A stretch of DNA of 21,564 bases. Source: Bacteroidales bacterium UBA5219. Lineage in GTDB: Bacteria; Bacteroidota; Bacteroidia; Bacteroidales; ML635J-15. The notes below the pieces were generated by a model. It saw only the letters and a program-made list of their open reading frames with translations. It was not told the origin of the DNA and did not search any database. Made by a program: the position numbers and the translations under genes. Shown one piece after another: positions 1 to 7,131 of the stretch. The first letter of the stretch is position 1; each line of letters opens with the position of its first letter. Location: assembly GCA_002412425.1 (NCBI GenBank), contig DHVB01000024.1, forward strand, positions 34,903-56,466, given 5' to 3'.

Positions 1-72
1 AAAGTTCGTAAAGTTCGTAAAGTTTGAACCGAGTTTATGAGCTCACTTAAAGCAAAAGTTTGTAAAGTTGCT
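1..72. repeat. 9-nt tandem repeat tract with AACCGAGTTTA boundary
   Basis: Three head-to-tail 9-nt units of the form AAAGTTYGT/A (1-27) run into GAACCGAGTTTATGAG (26-41). Two more units follow at 55-63 and 64-72, just after the last codons of the neighbouring minus-strand gene. The same arrangement, 9-nt units followed by GAACCGAGTTTA, occurs on the other strand at 14971-15030. It is an intergenic repeat family whose function is not known to me. Its position at the window edge suggests an assembly break at a repeat. Confidence 0.7.
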
Positions 73-79
73 TAGCCTT

Positions 80-736
80 TTAATAATACTGATAAACTAT
101 TTCTATAACAGGCGATTTACTCATATCGGCTGGATTTGTCCCAGGTTTGCCTTCGGGTACTGGTTCCCCTAATTTTTCAAAATGTTGCACCCAGTAAGCA
201 TCAATGCTGTCGGCTTTAAAATTTTTAAAAGTCATTGATAAAGATTCAAAAATTGGATTTTGAAGTGAGTCTAAATATGCAAAGCGAACTAACTCACTAC
301 AATAAAATTCATCGTTGCTTTCATCATAAGCATAATCGTATTTTTTGCCTAAATTTTTCTCAGCATTTTTTATTGCGCTTGGGATAATGTATTCAAATTC
401 TTTTTTCAACCTTCCTACTGCAATTAAATATTTATTGTCGATAAAAGCAGAATTTTCAAAATAATCTTCCAAAGGCGTTTTAACAACTCCACTAAAAGGA
501 ATTGATTCCAACACATAAGTTTTATCATTCTCAACACTAACAATTCCGACATGAGTAAAAGCAAGTTCTGTGTTTTGTCCTGTCGAGCTTTGAATAGCAT
601 TATGTAAACCAGACTCCTCCTTCCCTACAGAAAATAACAAATCACCAGTTTGAAGATTAAACTCATCATTTTTATTTTCACATGAAAGAAATAAAATAAA
701 AAAACTAAGACAAAATAAAAAATAGAATTTAGGCAT
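80..736 (-). CDS. Lipoprotein, YiiX/NlpC-P60-like permuted papain-fold hydrolase
   Basis: A 218-residue protein that begins with a lipoprotein signal: a hydrophobic stretch ending in LFLSC (Cys19), so it is probably anchored in a membrane and faces the periplasm or exterior. The body resembles the permuted NlpC/P60 or YiiX (DUF830) family of cysteine hydrolases. It has an early GD-L-F motif, a His in THVG (His62) and a later Cys in EFYCSEL (Cys146), the reverse order of normal papain-like enzymes. Family members act on amide bonds in cell-wall peptides or lipids; the substrate here is unknown. I place the start at the ATG at 736. A longer reading frame exists but starts at TTG at 769, overlaps the upstream gene, and would put 11 extra residues before the signal peptide. 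The gene lies 19 bp downstream of a small membrane protein gene and is probably co-transcribed with it. Confidence 0.72.
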   Translation of the reverse strand: MPKFYFLFCLSFFILFLSCENKNDEFNLQTGDLLFSVGKEESGLHNAIQSSTGQNTELAFTHVGIVSVENDKTYVLESIPFSGVVKTPLEDYFENSAFIDNKYLIAVGRLKKEFEYIIPSAIKNAEKNLGKKYDYAYDESNDEFYCSELVRFAYLDSLQNPIFESLSMTFKNFKADSIDAYWVQHFEKLGEPVPEGKPGTNPADMSKSPVIEIVYQYY

Positions 737-755
737 AATTAAAAATATTATTATA

Positions 756-1169
756 CTACAATTTTTCAATTTGTTTTATTGTTATTAAGTTTACTGTCCA
801 GTATATGGCAAAAGCAATAATACCAGTTATAGAAACTGCAATAAATTCACCAAAGCCAAAGCTTCTTTCCCAAAATACTAATCCAAAAATTAATCCTGAT
901 ATAATGCAAAGTATTGTAGTAAATTGAAAAAGTGTTAATCCCCAAACTTTTTTATAAGACTTAAACTTTTCCCAAAAAGGTAGTGATACTAACTGAATTA
1001 TCATTGCAATAAATATGCTTATAGGTACAAATATTGTAAAAAAGCCATTATCAGGTTTGCTAAAGGCATCTCCATCGTAAATGATAAAATTGAGAACTAC
1101 TAACACTCCAAGCACTGTCAATAATCCAAGTATTGTTGGCAATATTATTTTAATGATTTTAACTTTCAT
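756..1169 (-). CDS. Small four-helix integral membrane protein, unknown function
   Basis: A 137-residue protein made almost entirely of four hydrophobic segments (about residues 4-30, 42-66, 75-100 and 109-131) joined by short polar loops. It starts with ATG and ends with TAG. I recognise no family motif. It precedes the YiiX-like lipoprotein gene on the same strand with a very short gap, so the two are likely one transcription unit and may work together at the envelope, but that is only inferred from position. The region upstream to the divergent C45-type gene is AT-rich, and I could not find a good TTG/TAnnTTTG promoter pair in it. Confidence 0.6.
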   Translation of the reverse strand: MKVKIIKIILPTILGLLTVLGVLVVLNFIIYDGDAFSKPDNGFFTIFVPISIFIAMIIQLVSLPFWEKFKSYKKVWGLTLFQFTTILCIISGLIFGLVFWERSFGFGEFIAVSITGIIAFAIYWTVNLITIKQIEKL

Positions 1170-1311
1170 ATTTATATTTTTTAGTTTTAAACGCTCAAAT
1201 TATTGAAATATTTTATTTTTTTGTTTCAAATTTCAATAAAAAATTGCACAAATTAACCTAGTGTCTTCTAATTTTATGTATTTTCGCAATGTTTGTTAAT
1301 AATTTTGTTTT

Positions 1312-2535
1312 ATGACACATCTGAAATATTTTTTCGCTATAATCTTTTCATTATTTTTAGAAAATGCGTATTGCTGTACAACTGCTGTAATATCAGGCAA
1401 AGCCACTAAAGATGGTCGTCCTATAATTTGGAAATTGAGAGATACTGATTTTTTAGAAAATTATGCTAAAAAATTTCCTGCCGAAAAAGGAAAATATGCT
1501 TTTATAGGAATTGTTAATTCAATTGACAGTTTAGGTAAAGAAGTTTGGGGCGGTAACAATGAATTAGGTTTTGCAATTATGAATAGTGCCTCATTTAACG
1601 TAAATCTAAATGATAGTGCAAAAGTTAAAGATAATGAAGGCTATTTTATGAAAAAAGCTTTAGAAACATGCAAAAACTTAGAAGATTTTGAAAATTTACT
1701 AAACAACACTCCAAAACCTATGGGATTAGCTACTCATTTTGGAGTAATTGATGCAAAAGGTGGTGCTGCTTTTTACGAAGTAAATAATTATACTTGGACA
1801 AAATATGATGCAAACGACTCAAATATTGCTCCAGAAGGTTTTATTTTAAGAACAAATTTTTCTGAAACAGGAAAACCAAATATTGGATACGGCTTTGTAA
1901 GATTGCAAACTGCAAAACTTATTTTTGATAAAGCAATAAAAGAAAATTCTATAGATTATCGCGATATAATACAAAAATTCTCAAGATGTTTATATAATCC
2001 TATTACAAAAAATGATTACAGAGAAATTTACGAAAAAGAAACTGCAAGCGATAAATTTATACATTCCGACAATTTAATTACAAGCTATGGTTCTGCTTCT
2101 TGTATTGTTATTCAAGGTGTTAAGAATAATGAAGTTCCACAATTTACTACAATGTGGACAATGATAGGCTATCCTAACACATGTATTGCTTTGCCACTAT
2201 GGGCAAGCGAATCAGAATTACCAAATGCAGTAATTTACAATGATTCGTTAAAAAATTCAAAGCTAAATCATTACAATATGAAGCTATTTAAAGAATGTTA
2301 CCCAATAGACAACCCAGACGGATACCACTATTTACAAATTTCTAAATTGGTAAATAAAGAAAACAATGGATATATTCAGATTATTGAACCTATTGAAAGG
2401 AACATTTTTGATGAAACAGAAAAAAAATTAGCTAAATGGCGAAATAAAACACCTCCTAAATCAGAAATAGAAAATTTTTACACTGAATTAAACGATATTG
2501 TGGAAAAAACTTATGAAAAATTGATTGAGAAATAA
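1312..2535 (+). CDS. Secreted C45/AAT-type Ntn-hydrolase (linear amide C-N hydrolase)
   Basis: A 407-residue protein with an N-terminal signal peptide (about 20 residues) followed at once by CCTTAV. In the Ntn-hydrolase superfamily of acyl-CoA:6-APA acyltransferase / carcinine hydrolase (peptidase C45), the mature enzyme begins with the catalytic Cys, and Cys22 fits. The downstream pattern (GRPIIWKLRDTD near 35-46, with Arg43, and WGGNNELGFAIMN near 80) is typical for the family, which cleaves or transfers acyl groups on linear amide bonds. The substrate cannot be told from the sequence. The length is usual for Bacteroidota members. The gene is alone on the plus strand, divergent from the small membrane protein gene and convergent with the HdeD-like gene, and it ends at a strong hairpin (2544-2581). 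A TAATTTTG box at 1300-1307 lies only 4 nt before the ATG, with no clear TTG element, so I do not call a promoter. Confidence 0.75.
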   Translation: MTHLKYFFAIIFSLFLENAYCCTTAVISGKATKDGRPIIWKLRDTDFLENYAKKFPAEKGKYAFIGIVNSIDSLGKEVWGGNNELGFAIMNSASFNVNLNDSAKVKDNEGYFMKKALETCKNLEDFENLLNNTPKPMGLATHFGVIDAKGGAAFYEVNNYTWTKYDANDSNIAPEGFILRTNFSETGKPNIGYGFVRLQTAKLIFDKAIKENSIDYRDIIQKFSRCLYNPITKNDYREIYEKETASDKFIHSDNLITSYGSASCIVIQGVKNNEVPQFTTMWTMIGYPNTCIALPLWASESELPNAVIYNDSLKNSKLNHYNMKLFKECYPIDNPDGYHYLQISKLVNKENNGYIQIIEPIERNIFDETEKKLAKWRNKTPPKSEIENFYTELNDIVEKTYEKLIEK

Positions 2536-2543
2536 GATTTATA

Positions 2544-2581
2544 AAAAGCAGTTACCACTTATTGTTGTAGTAACTGCTTTT
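2544..2581. terminator. Bidirectional hairpin terminator between convergent genes
   Basis: A perfect 12-bp inverted repeat (AAAAGCAGTTAC at 2544-2555, GTAACTGCTTTT at 2570-2581) with a 14-nt loop. It lies between the stop codons of the plus-strand C45-type gene (2535) and the minus-strand HdeD-like gene (2609). The A/T ends of the stem give a T run on either strand, as expected for a terminator serving both genes. Confidence 0.75.
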
Positions 2582-2608
2582 AACCATATAAACAGACAAC
2601 AAAACAGT

Positions 2609-3172
2609 CTATTCTTCTTTCATCATTTTATTGAGTTTTCGCAATTTAAAGGAAAAATAAACAGTGTAAGCACCTATTATAACAAATGCTACTGCTGTCC
2701 AAACAACTACACTAACACCTGCGAACACTGGATTCCACAGCAAAATAAACGAAAAAATTAATCCTAAAATGGCGGTTACCATCAAAGTGCCCCAGTCTAA
2801 AATACCATATTGTTTCATATCATAAGCTGTTACCATGCCTGATATTGAACGGAAAAGTAAAGTTAAACCAACATAAATAGGCAAAGTAAGCATTGATGCT
2901 TCAGGATAAATCAACACAAGAACCCCTACTACTGTAGTTAAAATGCCTAAAGCCAAAGACCAGCCCCAATTTTGATGCTTATTATACAAAGCGAAAACCA
3001 ATTCAACAATTCCACTAATGAGAAATCCCAAAGCAAACACAATAGATAAAGCAACATAAGCATTTAATGGTGTGGCTATTGTCCAAATTCCTAAAATTAT
3101 AAACACTATTCCAACGATAAGCATTAAATACCAACGTTTAATGTTTTTTTCCATTTTTTTAAATGTCTTCAT
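2609..3172 (-). CDS. HdeD-like (DUF308) membrane protein
   Basis: A 187-residue protein with six hydrophobic segments arranged as the repeated pairs typical of the DUF308/HdeD family: N-terminal KRWYLMLIVG..GIWTI, then GWGWSL-type loops between helices, and a basic tail. E. coli HdeD is linked to acid resistance, but the role of DUF308 proteins in Bacteroidota is not settled, so I name it by family only. The gene starts 12 bp after the ftsH stop codon and is almost certainly in the same operon. An alternative ATG six codons downstream (3154) gives MEKNIKRW. The stop is TAG, which shows that TAG is a working stop codon here. Confidence 0.75.
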   Translation of the reverse strand: MKTFKKMEKNIKRWYLMLIVGIVFIILGIWTIATPLNAYVALSIVFALGFLISGIVELVFALYNKHQNWGWSLALGILTTVVGVLVLIYPEASMLTLPIYVGLTLLFRSISGMVTAYDMKQYGILDWGTLMVTAILGLIFSFILLWNPVFAGVSVVVWTAVAFVIIGAYTVYFSFKLRKLNKMMKEE

Positions 3173-3184
3173 AATTATAATTTT

Positions 3185-5053
3185 TTAATTTTTATCTTCT
3201 AATATATTCATAAATTCTTCTCCCGTAATAGTTTCTTTTTTTAGTAAATATTCGGAGAGTTCGTGCATTTTACTTTCATTTTCTCTAATTATATTTTTTG
3301 CTTTTTCATGAGCTTTCTTTACTATATCAAAAACAACATCGTCAATTTTAGCTGCTGTTTCTGGTGAGCAACTCAAAGATGTATCGCTACTTAAATAAGG
3401 ATTATTTATTGTTTCTAAAGCCACCATATCAAATTCTTCGCTCATTCCATAACGAGTAACCATAGCACGAGCAATTCTTGTAGCTTGTTCAATATCATTT
3501 GAAGCACCAGTAGTGATTTTATTAAAAATAACTTCTTCAGCAGCACGTCCTCCTGTAAGCGTAGTTATTCTATTATGCAAATCTTCTTTAGTCAACAAAT
3601 TACGCTCTCCTTCATCAATTTGCATGGTATATCCTAATGCTCCAGATGTGCGTGGAATAATAGTTATTTTATGCACAGGTGCAGAATGAGTTTGCATTGC
3701 AGCAACTATAGCATGTCCTATTTCGTGATAAGCAATAATACGTTTTTCGTTATCTGAAATTACTTTTCCTTTACGTTTCGCTCCAGCAATAACTGTTTCT
3801 ATACTTTCTTCTAAATCGTTTGTTGTTATGCTTTTGCAATTATTTCTAACAGCTCTTAAAGCAGCTTCATTTACAATATTAGCTATTTCAGCTCCCGATG
3901 CTCCTGATGTTGCTCTAGCAATTAAGTCTAAATCTATTTCTTCGTGTCTTACTTTTCTTAGATGTACTTGCAATATTGCTTTCCGTCCTTCTAAATCTGG
4001 AAGTTCCATTTGCACTCTACGGTCGAACCTACCGGGACGAAGCAATGCCTTATCTAAAGTTTCGGGACGGTTAGTAGCTGCTAAAATAACAACTCCTTCC
4101 TTTCCATCAAACCCGTCCATCTCTGTAAGCAATTGATTTAGAGTTTGTTCTCGCTCATCATTAGTAGTCATTCCATCACGTCTTTTGCCTATAGCATCAA
4201 TTTCGTCAATAAAAATAATACAAGGAGCTTTTTTATTTGCTTGCTCGAATAAATCACGCACTTTGGCAGCTCCCATTCCTACAAACATTTGCACAAATTC
4301 AGCTCCTGAAATAGCAAAAAATGGAACTTTACTTTCTCCTGCAACTGCTCTAGCTATAAGTGTTTTTCCTGTTCCTGGAGGACCTACTAACAACACTCCT
4401 TTTGGCAAAGCAGCACCTATTTCTGTATATTTTTTTGGATTATGCAGAAAATCAATAATTTCATTTAATGATTCTTTAGCTTCTTCTTGTCCAGCAACAT
4501 CTGCAAATGTTGTTTTTACTTCATTTTCGGCATAAATTTTTTCTTTATTTTGTCCAAAACTCATATAGTTTCCACCCATTCTTCCCCTCATTGACTTCAT
4601 TGCAGATCTCCAAATAAAGAAAAATATTGCACCCGGTAATATCCAATAAAGCAAGAAATTTAAAATTGGTGAATTTTCACGAGGAATAATTTCTGTAAAT
4701 TCAATTTTTCCGTTTTTATTAGGACTATCTGCCACTAATAATCGGTCAACTAAATTTACATCATTCATTTTACCAGTTTCGTAAACAATTTCTTCTTGTT
4801 CATCTTTCTTATCTAAAGTATCATTAGATATTGTAAAAAACACTTTACTCCCTTCAATATTTACCTTTGTAACTAATCCAGAATCGACTTTATCGAGAAA
4901 ATCGCTGTAAGTTGTGGATACAATTTGAGGTTTAAACAAATAAGGAAATACCAATGAATTAAGCACCAACAATAATGCTATTGTCCAGAAAAAACTTCTC
5001 CAATTTATACCCGGTCTTTGCGGAGGATTGTCTTTAATTTGTTTGTTATTCAT
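3185..5053 (-). CDS. ftsH: FtsH, ATP-dependent membrane zinc metalloprotease
   Basis: FtsH is a membrane-anchored AAA+ protease that extracts and degrades misfolded membrane and regulatory proteins. From ATG 5053 the protein has 622 residues. It has a first transmembrane helix near 20-40, an extracytoplasmic FtsH_ext domain, a second helix near 130-148, then the AAA+ module: Walker A GPPGTGKT (about 224), pore loop FVGMGA, Walker B IIFIDEID, and the second region of homology with RPGRFDR. The protease domain has the zinc site HEIGH (about 443-447), with the third ligand probably the Asp of ASNDIEQAT. All catalytic motifs are present. The frame stays open to an ATG at 5095 (14 more residues, MIWKEL...), but the 5053 start gives a more usual short polar N-terminus. 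HdeD-like gene follows by 12 bp. Upstream, TAATTTTG at 5143-5150 could be a -7 box, but its nearest TTG is too close. Confidence 0.95.
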   Translation of the reverse strand: MNNKQIKDNPPQRPGINWRSFFWTIALLLVLNSLVFPYLFKPQIVSTTYSDFLDKVDSGLVTKVNIEGSKVFFTISNDTLDKKDEQEEIVYETGKMNDVNLVDRLLVADSPNKNGKIEFTEIIPRENSPILNFLLYWILPGAIFFFIWRSAMKSMRGRMGGNYMSFGQNKEKIYAENEVKTTFADVAGQEEAKESLNEIIDFLHNPKKYTEIGAALPKGVLLVGPPGTGKTLIARAVAGESKVPFFAISGAEFVQMFVGMGAAKVRDLFEQANKKAPCIIFIDEIDAIGKRRDGMTTNDEREQTLNQLLTEMDGFDGKEGVVILAATNRPETLDKALLRPGRFDRRVQMELPDLEGRKAILQVHLRKVRHEEIDLDLIARATSGASGAEIANIVNEAALRAVRNNCKSITTNDLEESIETVIAGAKRKGKVISDNEKRIIAYHEIGHAIVAAMQTHSAPVHKITIIPRTSGALGYTMQIDEGERNLLTKEDLHNRITTLTGGRAAEEVIFNKITTGASNDIEQATRIARAMVTRYGMSEEFDMVALETINNPYLSSDTSLSCSPETAAKIDDVVFDIVKKAHEKAKNIIRENESKMHELSEYLLKKETITGEEFMNILEDKN

Positions 5054-5210
5054 TCTAATAAATTTTTTATAGTTCTGTAATTCCTTCCATATCATTTATT
5101 GCAATAAAAACTAATACAACAAATAATACAGATTAGTATTTACAAAATTAGTAAACATAAAACTGCAATTATTGCCTAAAATTCACATGTACTTGCCCAA
5201 AATTCGCTAT

Positions 5211-6095
5211 TTAAAGTTTTTCTCTAAATAATGATGGCGATATACCTGTTTGTTTTTTAAAAAATTTACTAAATGATGATGTTTCGGAGAATCCTAATTT
5301 TTCAGATATTTGACTGATAGACAACCTATTATCTGCAAGCAATATTTTAGCATTGTCTGCTATTTTTTCATTAATAAAAACACCTGGTGATGTTCCTGTA
5401 GTTGTTTTAACAGCTTTAATTAAATGTTTCGAAGATATGTTTAATTGATCAGCAAAAAAGGCTGTTTTATTAGATATTTTTATTGCTTTTGAGAGCAAAG
5501 ACAAAAAAGAATCAGTAATTTCTTCGTTTCTTGTTAAATTATTTTCAATCACTTTACCTTTCAAGAAAATTTCAGCGACTTCACAAATAAAAGCTAAAAA
5601 CAAATTACGCAATGTTTCTAATTGAAATACAGAATGTTTGCTTTCTTTTTTTCTATAAATTAATTTATAAATTTCTATAAGATTTTTCTGTTCTTGGTTA
5701 GTAAGTTTAGTAAGTGTGTATTTATTTTTTGAAATTTGACGGAAAGGTTTTATCAGTTGAGTATTTATAATATGTTTGCCTAAAAAATCACGTGAAATAA
5801 ACAAAAGAATACCTTTGTATTGCTTTTTTGAACGAATAATATGTACAATAGACGAAGGATGAGCAATAAGTAAAGTTGATGCTTCAATATGATAATCTAC
5901 CTCATTGATAATCAGATCAATATTGCCATCTGTACATAGCAAAATACCAACATACTCTTTCATATCGGCAATAGCATCATTAATAATAGGTAATACTCCG
6001 TGGCAGAAGAAATAATCTTTTTCTTGCCATTCATAGCCAAGATTTATTATTGATTCTCGTAATGTTAAATATGAATTTTGTGAATTTGATGTCAT
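5211..6095 (-). CDS. AraC-family transcriptional regulator
   Basis: A 294-residue regulator. The N-terminal two thirds resemble a cupin-like AraC ligand-sensing domain. The last ~100 residues are a double helix-turn-helix AraC domain: first HTH around FADQLNISSKHLIKAVK, second around ISQISEKLGFSETSSFSKFF, ending in the signature KQTGISPSLFREKL. It probably activates or represses a few genes in response to an unknown small molecule. It starts 26 bp after the carbonic anhydrase reading frame on the same strand, so it may be read from the carbonic anhydrase promoter; a link between the two is inferred from position only. Regulator targets are not evident in the sequence. Confidence 0.85.
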   Translation of the reverse strand: MTSNSQNSYLTLRESIINLGYEWQEKDYFFCHGVLPIINDAIADMKEYVGILLCTDGNIDLIINEVDYHIEASTLLIAHPSSIVHIIRSKKQYKGILLFISRDFLGKHIINTQLIKPFRQISKNKYTLTKLTNQEQKNLIEIYKLIYRKKESKHSVFQLETLRNLFLAFICEVAEIFLKGKVIENNLTRNEEITDSFLSLLSKAIKISNKTAFFADQLNISSKHLIKAVKTTTGTSPGVFINEKIADNAKILLADNRLSISQISEKLGFSETSSFSKFFKKQTGISPSLFREKL

Positions 6096-6121
6096 ACAAA
6101 AATCTTATTATAATCAACTAC

Positions 6122-6831
6122 CTACTCCACTTTTATAAATCTCTTTAGTTCAAAGTCGTAGTCATAGATTTCGCCTTCTTCTATATTGTACCACCAGCCC
6201 ATTATGGTAATATCGCCATTTTTCACAGCTTTTCGTATATATGGATATCGCATTAAATGGTCAATTTGTACAAGCACATTCATCTTTTCTGTATAAACAC
6301 TTCTATCTTCTTCTGAGATTATTTTTTTTGCTATTTGTTCATCTACAATTTTCTTTACAGGTGCTGCTAATTCCAACCATTTTTTTGTGTGTGGTAGTTG
6401 TTTCATATCCTTATCGCTGTGATATATTGCTTCACAACCTCCACAATTAGAATGTCCACAAACGATTATGTGATTGACTTTCAACTGCTTAACAGCATAT
6501 TCAATTACCGCTGAAGTAGCAACAAAAGTATTTGAACGTCTATCATAATAAGGCACAAAATTGCCTATGTTACGAACAACAAATAACTCACCAGGAATAG
6601 TTCCAGTAACCAAGTTTGGCACTACACGAGAATCGGAACAACCAATATATAAGGTATGCGGATTTTGATGTTTACCTAATTGCTCGAAAAACTCCTTTTA
6701 GGAATATGTTCATTAGCTTTAAAGCCACGAATTCCCTCAAATAATTTATTATAGTTAACCTGTTCAGAATTATCAAGTCCAGGTGTTATTTTCCTTATTT
6801 GCTTTCTTAATAGATTTAATGTTCTTCTCAT
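6122..6831 (-). pseudogene. Beta-carbonic anhydrase, broken by a single-base frameshift
   Basis: Beta-carbonic anhydrases interconvert CO2 and bicarbonate at a zinc site. Reading from ATG 6831 gives 51 residues (MRRTLNLL...) and then TAG at 6676-6678. Reading the other frame from about 6690 continues as FFEQLGKHQNPHTLYIGCSDSRVVPN and runs to the TAG at 6122. One extra T in the T run (five A on the plus strand, 6687-6691) would join the two into a 236-residue protein of normal length. The joined protein keeps all active-site residues: Cys65, the Asp67-Arg69 dyad in CSDSR, and His127/Cys130 in HSNC. This is therefore a recent frameshift, a homopolymer sequencing error, or a gene rescued by slippage on the T run. 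A good promoter lies upstream, and an AraC regulator gene follows. Confidence 0.85.
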
Positions 6832-6868
6832 AAAAATAGTTCTTAATCTGTCAATGAATTAATAAAAC

Positions 6869-6899
6869 AAATATAATTATTTTTAATGGAAAAATCAAT
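6869..6899 (-). promoter_or_regulatory. Bacteroidota-type promoter for the carbonic anhydrase gene
   Basis: On the minus strand, TTG (6899-6897) is followed after 20 nt by TATATTTG (6876-6869), matching the -33 TTG / -7 TAnnTTTG consensus of the primary Bacteroidota sigma factor. The implied transcript start is about 30 nt before the ATG at 6831. Confidence 0.5.
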
Positions 6900-7019
6900 C
6901 TATTACTATTTTTTTTTAAATTTTTAAAGCTTAAAAACTTTTAAACGAGTTTATTGAATCGTACACACTTCTTCGCTTGCTCGAATTAAGCTACGATTAG
7001 CTCGCTCCAACAACCATGA

Positions 7020-7086
7020 CGCTCGCTCGGATTTGCAATCCGAGTGCTTGGTAATGTTACACTCGGATTACAAATCCGAGCGAGCG
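7020..7086. repeat. Long near-perfect inverted repeat (27-bp arms, nested palindromes)
   Basis: The arms 7020-7046 and 7060-7086 are reverse complements over 27 bp with a single mismatch and a 13-nt loop. Each arm is itself a palindrome (CTCGGATT, 3-nt spacer, AATCCGAG), so the strand can fold either as one long hairpin or as two short ones. There is no T run next to it, so it is a poor intrinsic terminator. The layout resembles REP/BIME-like repeats mobilised in trans by Y1 (RAYT) transposases, but no such gene is in the window. Confidence 0.85.
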
Positions 7087-7131
7087 GAGATAGTAATAAA
7101 AATTAACGCCTTTATGATCTTTAAAAACTTT

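Larger units (their letters stand above)
6832..7131. other. 300-bp intergenic region with repeat boundary and hairpin
   Basis: This gap between the carbonic anhydrase and alpha/beta hydrolase genes holds the carbonic anhydrase promoter at its left end, an AT-rich stretch, the motif AAACGAGTTTATTG (6943-6956) shared with 14764-14777, a run of CG-rich words (GCTCG, CTCGC) unlike the surrounding AT-rich sequence, and a long hairpin at 7020-7086. I see no protein-coding gene or recognisable RNA gene in it. Confidence 0.6.

Noticed and set aside
1..72. CRISPR array
   Set aside because: The 9-nt units are directly adjacent with no spacers and far too short for CRISPR repeats; no cas genes are present.
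2525..2761. Plus-strand open frame of 78 codons after the C45-type gene
   Set aside because: It runs across the terminator hairpin and then antisense through the end of the well-supported HdeD-like gene; the translation has no family features.
3828..4535. Two plus-strand open frames inside ftsH
   Set aside because: They are antisense shadows of the strongly conserved AAA+ region; composition follows from ftsH codon use.
6676..6700. Programmed -1 frameshifting in the carbonic anhydrase gene
   Set aside because: Slippage on TTTTT would restore the frame, but there is no classic heptamer or clear downstream stimulating structure, and beta-carbonic anhydrases are not known for it; sequencing error or mutation is more likely.
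7020..7086. Intrinsic terminator for the alpha/beta hydrolase gene
   Set aside because: The hairpin is strong, but neither strand has a T run after it and its double-palindrome layout fits a repeat element better.
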